Part shown: positions 56,518-64,000 of the stretch, piece by piece
How the letters are laid out: every line of letters begins with the position of its first letter
Numbering within the stretch: position 1 is the first letter of the stretch
From: Paulinella micropora
Taxonomy: Eukaryota; Cercozoa; Imbricatea; Euglyphida; Paulinellidae
Direction of reading: 5' to 3'
Length of the DNA stretch: 64,000 nt
Assembly (NCBI GenBank): GCA_019918135.1
Contig: WBZZ01005927.1
Coordinates: 34,162-98,161 of the forward strand
Made by a program: the position numbers and the translations under genes
The notes under the pieces: model-generated
Told to the model about the DNA's origin: nothing
Seen by the model: the letters and a program-made list of their open reading frames with translations, nothing else
Databases searched by the model: none

Positions 56518-57485
56518 ACGGGAGCGAGGGTTAGTACCACGGCAAAGCCCAGCATCAGCGCGGCCTGGCAATTGAGCTTGGAGCGCGCGGCGGCCAGCGC
56601 TGCACGGGTTTTGGCGGCTAGTTCCGTGGCGCCCAAAGCCGGCGCGCCGTCGTGTTGCAGGGTGCCGATAAAGCGCAGGTCGTCGTCGAGGTGGTACCAC
56701 CAGAGCCTTGTGAGCGCGGCGACGATGAGGAGCCGAGCAATGTTAAAACAAGCGTACACAAGAAGCTGGAAAGCGAATCTGCGGGTGCTGGTGTGCAGCA
56801 AGCTCTCCGTCGCGCAGCTGGCCTCGCGCGACCTGGCGGCGAGCAGGAAGGGGTCCGGCCCGCGGCAGGTCAGCGAGCAGTTGGGGAGGTCGCGTGTGCA
56901 GTCGAAGAGGGCGGCGCGCGACAGCCCGTCAGCGCCCGGCTCGAGCTGGGCCGCCGAAATGCAATCTTGTCGAACCCGGGCATCTGTTGCTTGGTCTCGA
57001 GCGTGCGTGAGGTTGGCAAGCAGCAACTGCTCCGCTGCCCCGGAATTGGGGGGCACGCAGGCGTCGAAAAGCCGCAGCCCGGCGCTTATTTCCCGGAGCT
57101 TCCAGCGCAGGCCGTCGGCGGTCTGTACGCTTTGGGAGAAGCTCTTCTCGCTGTCGGCGGCGTGGAGGTTGCAGGCGTGCGTCCTGTTGCCATCGTAGAC
57201 GGCCGCCTGGCGCTGCATTTCGCCGTTGGTGGACCTGGTGCTGAAGCTGTAGGCCAGAAAATAAGTGAAGTTGCCGAGCAGCGTGCCGCCCCACAGCGCA
57301 CTGCCGTCGTCGCCGCCGCCGCCGCGGCTCGGCAGGCACCACACGACGTAGCTGGCGTACAAGGGCCGGTAGAAGGTGAACCAGGCGCCCGCCACGAGCG
57401 CCAAAAACAAGAAGCCCACGAACGCGGAGCGGATCGAGGGAGAGTTTAGCGCGCGGCGGGCCCAGGCCAGGGGCCCCGCGGCCAA
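56496..57485 (-). CDS. C-terminal membrane part of a large glycoprotein (frame continues without ATG)
   Basis: 329 codons without an ATG start; the frame is open upstream and overlaps the end of the 57493-59361 frame. Hydrophobic segments lie near residues 21-48 (SAFVGFLFLALVAGAWFTFY), 234-256 (FAFQLLVYACFNIARLLIV) and 310-329 (AALMLGFAVVLTLAPVLGLS). The stretch between the first two carries sequons (NFT, NRT, NLT, NCS) and many Cys, as expected for an ectodomain. I infer that it continues the upstream 622-aa protein through a frame change near 57490-57515, giving one long type II/multi-pass protein. It could also be a separate gene using a non-ATG start. Confidence 0.55.
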   Translation of the reverse strand: MAAGPLAWARRALNSPSIRSAFVGFLFLALVAGAWFTFYRPLYASYVVWCLPSRGGGGDDGSALWGGTLLGNFTYFLAYSFSTRSTNGEMQRQAAVYDGNRTHACNLHAADSEKSFSQSVQTADGLRWKLREISAGLRLFDACVPPNSGAAEQLLLANLTHARDQATDARVRQDCISAAQLEPGADGLSRAALFDCTRDLPNCSLTCRGPDPFLLAARSREASCATESLLHTSTRRFAFQLLVYACFNIARLLIVAALTRLWWYHLDDDLRFIGTLQHDGAPALGATELAAKTRAALAAARSKLNCQAALMLGFAVVLTLAPVLGLSLA

Positions 57486-57492
57486 ACACTTC

Positions 57493-59361
57493 TCAAGCGC
57501 AGACCAGCCAGGGCCGGGCTCGCCGCTGTGCGTTCGCCAAGCCCGTGCGCGCCGTGGTCACGTCGAGGGGTTGCAGCAGCCCGCCGTGCGCCGAAGGTGC
57601 GGTGTACTTTGCCAGGTAAGAGAGGGTGGTGAAGACGCGCCAGGCCACGTCGGCCGCGGTCAGCGCCGCCGCGGCGCGCACGGCCAGAGCTTGCACCAAG
57701 CTGAGGTCGACGCCCTGGGCTTGCGGGGGCGCGGCCTGCCAGGACCCGACGCCTGTCACCCCGCCCGCGGGCAACGTGCGCAGGAGCGTGGCGTTCAGCG
57801 ACGCCGGGTTTGTGGACGCTGACCGTAACCCCGCCCCCCAGGGGTCCAGGGCAGTCAGGGCCAAGCGCGAGTCCGACAGCCAGGCTGCGGTTGCGTCACG
57901 CAGCAAGGCACTGCTCTGTGCCAGGGCGCCCACTGTGTCTGGCGGGTGGTAGTCCGCGGCGGGGAAGGAAAAACCCGGTTCCAGCCTGGGCCACGCGGCA
58001 CGCAGCGCGTCGCGAGCCTCGCCTAGAACCGCTGCAAGCTCGGCCAGCGGCGGCTGCAGCCAACCGTCCAGCACCGCCGGGGGGTAAACGCTGCCGAAGG
58101 GCACGGTGCTGGCCCGCAGCCAGGCAGAGAACTCGGCAGGCTGGAGCCACACCGACTCCACCTCCAGGCTGGGGCGCTGTCCCTCGAGCCAAGGCGCGGA
58201 GCCCGCGAGCAGGTCGAAGCCGCTGAAGTAGGAACCTACGCCGTTCAGGACCATCGCGCTGTACACGGCTTGGATGCCCTTGACGGCCAGGGCCTGTTCG
58301 TACAAACCGCGCGCCTGCTGCTCAAGGGCCAACGCGCTAGACGCAAAGTCGCGGAGGCGCAGCTGGAACCGCTCCACGGTCGTACGCAGCGTGGCCAGGC
58401 GTGCCTGCAGCGCGGCCTCCAGGGCGTTGGCGGCTCCGGCGTACAGCTCCGCGGGCGCGGGCGAGAGCTCGCAAGCGCCTCCGGCGCGCCAGCACGCGCG
58501 CAGCGCGAGGAACGGGTCGGGGGCGCCCGGGGCCCCGGGCAAGGACTCGAGCAGCTGCAACAGCTGCTCTAGTTCCTGCCGAACGGCCTCGCGGCTGGCT
58601 GCGGTGTGGTTTAGGGCGTAGCTGCGGTCGTAGGCCACGCGGTCCGACACCGCTTCCCCTTGCATGGTCCAGGCCCGCTGTACGGTGTCGGCGAAGCCCG
58701 TGTTCTGCGCGTACACCTGAGACTTAGCCACCAGCCCTTCGGCAGAGCCCTGCTCGGGCCGTGCCAGGCGCGCCAGCGCCACGAGCTCGGAGCGGTTGCA
58801 GCCGTAACCCGGCAGCAGTGGGGCGCCGCTGTCGCCAGGGGTACCCGCTGGAAGCTCACGCAAAGGCGCCAGCAGCCAGTCGGAGGCATTGCAACACCCT
58901 CCCCCGGCGGCCATCCCCCACAGCACGCCAAGCGCCGTGACTGAGCGCCCCCAAGCCGTGGTGCAGGCCTGTACCTGCGCCTCTAGCCGTTCCAGCTTGG
59001 CCTGATTTTCTGCGCCCGCCCTCTCGGCGCGCCCCAGCGCCGTCTGCACTGCCGCCGAGAGCTTAGCCTCGCAGCGCGCAAACTGCCGCCGCACACACTG
59101 CACGCTCTGCGCCTCCTCGGCCTCTATCGCGCCCTGCAACAGCCGCCACTGCCCGAATAGCTCGCCCTGCGTTTCGCCCAGCGGCACCCCGTACTGCGCC
59201 AACCTGCCTGCGGCACTGAACGAGCTGCACCACAGCAAACCAATCGCCACGGCCGAAATTGCTGCGCGCGCTTTCCAGTAGGACCTCCGCGGGAGCGCGG
59301 GCGGCGGCTGCAGCGGCAATGGGCCCGCGTTGGCTTCGCTCTCGTCGTCTCTCCTCCTCAT
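57493..59361 (-). CDS. Large membrane-anchored coiled-coil glycoprotein (N-terminal part)
   Basis: 622 aa from ATG 59361; a 17-codon GTG extension was dropped. The N-terminus is polar and acidic, followed by one transmembrane segment at about residues 33-53 (AISAVAIGLLWCSSFSAAG), so the rest is probably extracytoplasmic. Ala/Gln/Glu/Arg-rich helices follow (residues 85-135 and 325-390), with Cys pairs and several sequons. High GC and strong Ala/Leu bias make it compositionally distinct from the AT-richer helicase. It lies directly upstream of, and overlaps the open frame of, the 56496-57485 part. A 16-bp perfect palindrome (GCCCGGGGCCCCGGGC) is at 58525-58540. A virion surface role is a guess. 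Confidence 0.6.
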   Translation of the reverse strand: MRRRDDESEANAGPLPLQPPPALPRRSYWKARAAISAVAIGLLWCSSFSAAGRLAQYGVPLGETQGELFGQWRLLQGAIEAEEAQSVQCVRRQFARCEAKLSAAVQTALGRAERAGAENQAKLERLEAQVQACTTAWGRSVTALGVLWGMAAGGGCCNASDWLLAPLRELPAGTPGDSGAPLLPGYGCNRSELVALARLARPEQGSAEGLVAKSQVYAQNTGFADTVQRAWTMQGEAVSDRVAYDRSYALNHTAASREAVRQELEQLLQLLESLPGAPGAPDPFLALRACWRAGGACELSPAPAELYAGAANALEAALQARLATLRTTVERFQLRLRDFASSALALEQQARGLYEQALAVKGIQAVYSAMVLNGVGSYFSGFDLLAGSAPWLEGQRPSLEVESVWLQPAEFSAWLRASTVPFGSVYPPAVLDGWLQPPLAELAAVLGEARDALRAAWPRLEPGFSFPAADYHPPDTVGALAQSSALLRDATAAWLSDSRLALTALDPWGAGLRSASTNPASLNATLLRTLPAGGVTGVGSWQAAPPQAQGVDLSLVQALAVRAAAALTAADVAWRVFTTLSYLAKYTAPSAHGGLLQPLDVTTARTGLANAQRRARPWLVCA

Positions 59362-59631
59362 AGTAGCGTCGTCTTTCTGTGTGCGCGACAAGAAGCCAAA
59401 AGAAATAAACACAAAAAAATGAGGTTTTTGTTAGTTATGGGCAAAAGGTATAGACAAGAAAATCCGCGCTGGTTCGCAGCCCCCCCCCCTATTCCCTTCC
59501 TTTTCTCGGCAAGGGGATAAAGGTGTGTGGGGGGGGGTTTGGGGAAAGGGGAGGGGGGGGGGGGGATGGGGGCTTTGAGTAAAAGAGGCCAGGCCGACCA
59601 GAAAAGCGGGGGCTATTAATATTTAAAAGGC

Positions 59632-60451
59632 ATGAACTTGCCACGGGTGCAAGCAGGGACGTTAGGTGTTACAGCGGCAGAAAGTGCGGGGGCAATTTTG
59701 TCGAGTGGCTATTTGGAATTGCTGACGTATTTCAAAAAAGGACATTGCTGCATGGTCAAGCAAAGCAGAGGCTATAGCAGGCGGAGAACATGTAGTGTGG
59801 AAACTTAACGAGTGGGTATGGCGCCTGGGCGTACGGCCCGCCGAGGTGTACAGCTGGTCACGCGACGGGGCAGCGCTCAGGCTTACTGAGCTCAGCGAAA
59901 AGCGCCAAAAGGCTGTTGCCATACTCAACCACCTGCGCAACAACACCAAGGAACTTTCAACCGCCGGCATCACACCGCCAAAGGCCTCGCTTGAGTACCT
60001 TTATTTGTGCGGGGGCTTGCGCGGCCCCTGCGATCCGGCTGGGGAGCTTGGACAGGTAAGCGAGCTGAGGGAGTTGCTGTCGGAGCTACAGCAACGACAC
60101 CTAGCTGCTGATGTAGATGTAGCACAACTGTTGCAGCGGTTCGGCCAACAGTGGAACTATGCCAGAGAAGGAAAGGGCGCCTATGCCGTTACGCTAGAGC
60201 GCATGTCCTGCCTAGGCCCTGACTTGTTGGACGAGCTAGACAGCTTGCGCCATAGTTACCTGAGCGGGGAAAAAGGACCAGAAAAGAAGGATAAGCTCAG
60301 AGGAATTCTGGCACGGGTTAGTGGGGCCATAGCGGGATTTGTGCTGTTGGGTAGCGGCAAGGCTGCATGCCCTGGAGAGTGTCGGCGGACACCAAACCCG
60401 AGAACTTTGTTACAGTGCCGCGGGCAGGGGCACCCACGTCCGTTGTGCTGA
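59632..60451 (+). pseudogene. Kinase-like gene, segment 1 (with a frame change at an A-run)
   Basis: ATG 59632 opens a frame encoding GILSSGYLELLTYFKK-like sequence (AILSSGYLELLTYFKK) up to an A6 run at about 59733-59738. Coding then continues in the next frame (VVWKLNEWVWRLGVRPAE, LCGGLRGPCDPAGELGQV) to 60451. The second frame has no ATG of its own; its first candidate start is a GTG at 59795. WKLNEW and the downstream layout would suit an N-lobe followed by a helical C-lobe. It overlaps the next segment by 85 nt. Confidence 0.45.
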
Positions 60452-61482
60452 TAGACGTGGATTGTTTCTACCGCGAAGGCGAGGGTAAGCGCTCTGGCCT
60501 GTGCGTTCCTGAACTCTTTACGCTGGGCAAGCGTTTGCACGTGTACCCCCTGCCCCCAGAGCTGCGGAAAACAGAGAACGCGGCTGCGCTAGTGGTTATG
60601 CATTTCCTAATGTTCGTCTGCAACTGGCTCCGCGAAAGAGGCTGTAAGTCCAACCTAGCCTTACGTCAGGACATATTCTGCGAAGAGAGCTGTCCAGGGC
60701 TCGGTGATCAGGCAACCATTGTGCGGGGCTTGGAGCTGCTGGGCCAGATTGACCGTCATTACCAAACAGCGCGCGCCGAGCGTCTAACTCTGATCGCGGG
60801 GCTAACCTGGACCATGCAGCAACACCACCCGGGGTTTTATACAGCGTGCTGTCCCGTGGGCACTGGTCGGCTGTACACTTGCAGTTATAACTACCGTCTG
60901 CTGTTGCGCCTCGTCACTTGCGCGCGCTGCCAAAAGCAGAGCGCGGGCGGAGCTCTCTTGGGTGCCCTAAGCAAGTTTTATAGCACCGTGGTGCAACAGA
61001 GCGAGCTGCTCCAAGTAGCCTCTGGCTGGAGCCTGCCGCCTGACGACTCTTGGGGCGCGCCGTATGATCCTGTCAATCCAGAAGCAGAGGTAGCTGTGCT
61101 GCCCGATCAGGGCACAGTCGCGCCGATGCCCACTGCTCTTACCAACAAGTCAGCTTTGTGTGTAAAAGATTTACTGACGCCCGAGCTTATCCTCAAGCTC
61201 AAGTTGAGCGTCCAGGCTAAAGAAGTAAAACTCCAGGAAAACGAAAATAACACCGAAATTACAATCCAGAGGATTAGAGATCTTCTGGATCAAGAAATAG
61301 CAGGCACTGAAGCTCTCCTCGGAAAAGAAATACAGAAGATTACCAAAGAGGATATCCAAACCCTCGCCGCATCGATAAGAAAGTTGCAAGAATGGAAGTC
61401 CCGTGCCTCGTTGCTCCAAGCGAAAGAGCGCAAAACAGAGCAGATAAGCGTGGACAGGAGTTACAACAGTGCATTGAAATAG
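60367..61482 (+). CDS. Kinase-like gene, segment 2 (catalytic loop region)
   Basis: 371 codons from an ATG at 60367. Near its start, DTKPENF (Asp at 60388) and LIDVD (about 60448-60462) match the kinase catalytic loop DxKPEN and the DFG position. PPELRKTENAAALVVMHFL follows, like the APE-to-helix-F region. The preceding helices lie in segment 1, so the fold is split between frames. The rest contains Cys pairs (CARCQKQ) and, after residue 270, a Lys/Glu-rich coiled coil (KLKLSVQAKEVKLQENEN). It is related in plan to the 732-aa protein at 53.1 kb, but keeps the catalytic Asp and Asn. An active kinase is possible only if the frames are joined. Confidence 0.5.
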   Translation: MPWRVSADTKPENFVTVPRAGAPTSVVLIDVDCFYREGEGKRSGLCVPELFTLGKRLHVYPLPPELRKTENAAALVVMHFLMFVCNWLRERGCKSNLALRQDIFCEESCPGLGDQATIVRGLELLGQIDRHYQTARAERLTLIAGLTWTMQQHHPGFYTACCPVGTGRLYTCSYNYRLLLRLVTCARCQKQSAGGALLGALSKFYSTVVQQSELLQVASGWSLPPDDSWGAPYDPVNPEAEVAVLPDQGTVAPMPTALTNKSALCVKDLLTPELILKLKLSVQAKEVKLQENENNTEITIQRIRDLLDQEIAGTEALLGKEIQKITKEDIQTLAASIRKLQEWKSRASLLQAKERKTEQISVDRSYNSALK

Positions 61483-61676
61483 AAGAAACTGTCGATACAA
61501 AACTTCGAACATGGGAAGCAAATGCTAAATGGCAGGAGGCGCTGTGCTGGGAGCCTTTTGCATTGTACGGCCTGTATTTGCTATTCCAAACTTTGCGCCG
61601 AGTGTCAACGAAGGACGAACGGCCTAAATTGTACCCACGCTGGCGCCGCGCGCGGGGCGTGCTTTGTGTGACCTAA
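61392..61676 (+). CDS. Kinase-like gene, segment 3
   Basis: 94 codons, overlapping segment 2 by 91 nt in another frame. From about residue 30 (EETVDTKLRTWEANAKWQE, FALYGLYLLFQTLRR) it looks like a natural continuation of segment 2, whereas the first 25 residues look out of frame. It ends in RGVLCVT where segment 4 begins. It is probably not an independent gene. Confidence 0.35.
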   Translation: MEVPCLVAPSERAQNRADKRGQELQQCIEIEETVDTKLRTWEANAKWQEALCWEPFALYGLYLLFQTLRRVSTKDERPKLYPRWRRARGVLCVT

Positions 61677-62425
61677 GCCGTCACATACTACCAACGCAAA
61701 GCCTGCTTTGTCTCCTTCAACCTTACGCCAGTGCCAAATTTTACTCATCTACAGATGCTCTGCAAGAACTCTTTGCAAATGCACGCAGATTGCCTAAAAC
61801 TGGAGAAATCAACAGAAACAACAGATCCTTTTTGAAACCTGACAAATTGTGCCAACTACTAAGTAACTCTATGCTTACGATCAAAGGTTTGGTGGAAAGC
61901 CAAATATCAAACCAGAGCTCCAGCCAGAGGCTATTTGTCACAGAGGCTTGCTCAGATTTGCCAGCATGTGTACAGCCGCATTTCCAAACGTTGCAGTTGC
62001 TCTGGAAAATTGCTGGGGACCCCGAACTCGTAAGAGCACATAACCCCGATCTGCTCTGGGCAGATTGCATCATCCTAAAAAATGAACACGACATAAGCTT
62101 CGCGTGTCTCGATTGCTTGTATGAGCAATCAAATCCGCTGCCGAACGGCGGCAAGGCTGTCTGTATTAATTCAAAGTTGCTTTCATTACACGAGTGCACA
62201 TGTGCAGTAGATGCAGAACAGGGAACGCTGGAACTCAAAGATCCAAGTGGCTCCTGTGTACATGTGCTTTTCTTGCAGGCCTTTTTGTGTACAAAATTTG
62301 TAGAAGTCTACGAAAAGTTGCCACCCCCACAGGAAAGTATCATGACTTCACAGTCTGCAAGATATAGTGCAATGCACATGGTACGAAGATATAACAGCAC
62401 TCGCCGCCCCCTAAACCAAGGGTAA
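61664..62425 (+). CDS. Kinase-like gene, segment 4 (C-terminal part)
   Basis: 253 codons from an ATG at 61664 that overlaps the end of segment 3 by 13 nt. Normal composition, no transmembrane segment; CLLQPYASAKFYSSTDAL and LDCLYEQSNPLPNGGKA are typical stretches. No domain recognised. It is more AT-rich than segments 1-2. The stop is followed by AAGCTTTTTAAGGATTAAAA, an A/T-rich 3' flank loosely like the 3'-flank motif. Could also be a separate downstream gene. Confidence 0.5.
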   Translation: MCDLSRHILPTQSLLCLLQPYASAKFYSSTDALQELFANARRLPKTGEINRNNRSFLKPDKLCQLLSNSMLTIKGLVESQISNQSSSQRLFVTEACSDLPACVQPHFQTLQLLWKIAGDPELVRAHNPDLLWADCIILKNEHDISFACLDCLYEQSNPLPNGGKAVCINSKLLSLHECTCAVDAEQGTLELKDPSGSCVHVLFLQAFLCTKFVEVYEKLPPPQESIMTSQSARYSAMHMVRRYNSTRRPLNQG

Positions 62426-62495
62426 AATTAAGCTTTTTAAGGATTAAAAATTTGTTGACGCTATGATTATTGCCGTCATTTGCAAGCGGACGCAG

Positions 62496-62936
62496 TTACA
62501 ACAACGGGGCAAAGTCCTCATCGCGCTCTAAGAGCCTCGCGTTTTCCTGCGCCTGTTCCAACGCGGGTATTACCTCCTGAAACCTTGCTAGCGTCTGCGT
62601 CAGCTGTAGGTAGTTTCGGCGCAGCTGTCGCTGGTACATCTTTTCCATCCTTGCGCTAGCTGAGGCTGTAGCCGTCGGCCACGCGACAGACTTAGGCACA
62701 GACACACAAGCCCTATTGTCAGGGGCCACAAGAACGCAAAACAAATCGGCTCTATTCCACGCAGGTCCAAGTTCAGCGGGGGTCTGGCCACATTTTATAT
62801 CTTTACTTGCCGCTAATTTTTGAACAAAGGTACAAGGGAGAAAAAACAAGAGAAAAACAAAGGAAGGACAGACACAGAGAGAGAGAGAGAGACAGACAGA
62901 CAGAAAAGGGGGGGGAGGGAACCAATTTCTCTCCAT
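62496..62936 (-). CDS. Small coiled-coil protein, start uncertain
   Basis: 146 aa if the ATG at 62936 is used, which gives a hydrophobic N-terminus (FLSVCLSLSLCVCPSFVFLL) encoded by a CT microsatellite, a suspect origin for a signal peptide. The convincing coding part is residues 47-146: VQKLAASKDIKCGQTPAEL, then MEKMYQRQLRRNYLQLTQTL and an acidic end (LLERDEDFAPLL). The C-terminal helix has heptad-like spacing. It is divergent from the gene starting at 63023 and convergent with segment 4. Function unknown. Confidence 0.45.
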   Translation of the reverse strand: MERNWFPPPPFLSVCLSLSLCVCPSFVFLLFFLPCTFVQKLAASKDIKCGQTPAELGPAWNRADLFCVLVAPDNRACVSVPKSVAWPTATASASARMEKMYQRQLRRNYLQLTQTLARFQEVIPALEQAQENARLLERDEDFAPLL

Positions 62937-63022
62937 CTTCCGCCCCCTTCTCACTCCCCCCGCCGCTCTTGTTTGTGTATAAAGAAAAAGGGTTGCGCCC
63001 AAAGACGGTGGTTGAGTTTTGT

Positions 63023-64000
63023 ATGCTTGATCAGAATACACTGAAGGAATTTCATTGTTTGCTTGACCTTTACGTCGAGTGCACCCAGTGTTTCGGGCTA
63101 GAGGAGCAAAACAAGAAAAAGCTATATGAAGCAAAGTCTGAGGCAGAAATCGCCATTGCGTGGGGTAAGATAAAATCTACTTGTGCAAGGTTTGGCTGTT
63201 TCTACCGGGCCTTTTCCAAAGTAAAGAATCTAGCAGGACGGCACCGAAACAATGCTGCAAACTCGCCCCAAAAAACTATCATAGGAAAAAAGTTCCAGAA
63301 GCTGCAAGAACCCTACACGCTCCTGCCCCGGGGGTGTCTGGGCAGTGCAAGATTTTATCTACGTGGGTACGCGAAGCATCACAAAGAACAAAACAAAGCT
63401 AGCCGCCGATGCCCCTCTGGTCCTACACGCGTTCCGAGCGCTAGTCGCTTGTCGTGTAAGCGACAATGTAGAAATCGAATACAAGAAGGAAGATATACGC
63501 GAGAAGGTTGCAGTCTATTCGTCGGACGGGTTCAGCGCTGGGAACGAGAAGGAGACAGAGATCCTTACCTTCCCGTAAAGATCGCACTTTCCTTCCGTAC
63601 AAATGTACCAAATGCAAACATTGTCGGAATGTCCCCAAAGCTCCAGTGAGCCAGCTGAAATACGACATAGGGTCGGATGACGACAATGTAGCATCATCGC
63701 TGAAAAACAAAGCCTCTGAGCTAGGTAAAATATTGCAACAAGTCACACCTGCGGCTAGTTGGGTCAATGCATTCTATGCTGCCATGCAGCAAAAAGGAAT
63801 TGTGTTACCAGAAAATCTCCAAACAGAACAAGACCCTCCACGCTGCTTAAAGCAGGGGCTCTACTTGTGCCGGCTCAAAGCGTCTCGGTACGAGAATAGG
63901 CCAGTCCAAGAGAAAAGCACCAAAGATTCGTCATACATTCTCTTTTTTTGGCACGTCAATGCCAATCAAGTCAACCAAGTCATTTTAGCAGCTGCAGGCA
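63023..64000 (+). pseudogene. Unassigned gene with frame changes, running off the window edge
   Basis: ATG 63023 begins a frame (MLDQNTLKEFHCLLDLY, CFGLEEQNKKKLYEAKSEAE) that looks coding to about 63330. A second frame (QDFIYVGTRSITKNKTKLAA, RVSDNVEIEYKKEDIREK) continues to about 63550. A third (KCTKCKHCRNVPKAPVSQ, ASWVNAFYAAMQQKGIV) is open to base 64000 and beyond. KCTKCKHC is a compact Cys cluster that may bind metal. Frame order is +1 then +1, at a C4G5 stretch and within an AGAAGGAG-rich stretch. Function unknown; the 3' end is outside the window. Confidence 0.45.

Noticed and set aside
56929..57489. A 186-codon minus-strand frame overlapping the 56496-57485 gene
   Set aside because: Arg/Pro-rich shadow in a GC-rich gene; the chosen frame has transmembrane segments and sequons, this one has none.

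Overview
The window reads as part of a large eukaryotic DNA virus genome, or of a large viral insertion in a eukaryotic genome. Genes are uninterrupted and lie on both strands, often back to back. Recognisable products fit a nucleocytoplasmic large DNA virus-like repertoire: a D5-like SF3 helicase, an HNH-type protein with a paralogous N-terminal domain, F-box/LRR proteins, MYND and C2H2 zinc-finger proteins, kinase-like proteins, a possible SET-domain protein, a DXD-type glycosyltransferase and several membrane proteins with N-glycosylation sequons. No capsid, polymerase or packaging gene was recognised, so family and host stay open. No bacterial ribosome-binding sites, tRNAs, rRNAs or CRISPR arrays were seen.

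Layout. 1-6.9 kb: a DNA-binding-like gene split over two frames, its partial duplicate, an HNH gene sharing its N-terminal domain, a broken Cys/Gln/acidic gene and a kinase-like gene. 6.9-10 kb: repeats. 10-11.2 kb: LRR gene. 11.3-16 kb: repeats with gene remnants. 16.3-17.4 kb: double-MYND gene. 17.7-20.1 kb: remnant and repeats. 20.1-26.6 kb: three LRR genes on the minus strand. 26.6-33.5 kb: the largest repeat block, with a captured gene fragment. 33.5-38.5 kb: a truncated gene, the split helicase and an inverted partial copy of its C-terminus. 38.7-41 kb: remnants and repeats. 41-45.3 kb: three membrane or secretory-pathway genes. 45.3-47.4 kb: repeats, a remnant and a small gene. 47.6-49.2 kb: an unusual degenerate array of about 13-bp repeats. 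49.7-64 kb: a gene-dense stretch (SET-like, short coiled coil, C2H2, membrane proteins, kinase-like proteins), several members carrying frame breaks.

Two features dominate. First, about 20 kb is a mosaic of a few interspersed modules: an inverted-repeat element of about 215 bp (called D here), a conserved 3'-flank motif of about 75 bp (A/B), a TGAGCCCCC/GGGGGCTCA palindrome, and long G-runs facing C-runs that could fold back. D elements abut several truncated genes, which suggests they took part in gene breakage. Second, many genes are interrupted by single frame changes, some at homopolymers. These could be pseudogenes, programmed frameshifts or consensus errors in a homopolymer-rich genome, and the sequence alone cannot decide. 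Start codons were moved to the first ATG where a longer frame began with TTG, GTG or CTG, because initiation is probably eukaryotic. All positions and alignments were read by eye.
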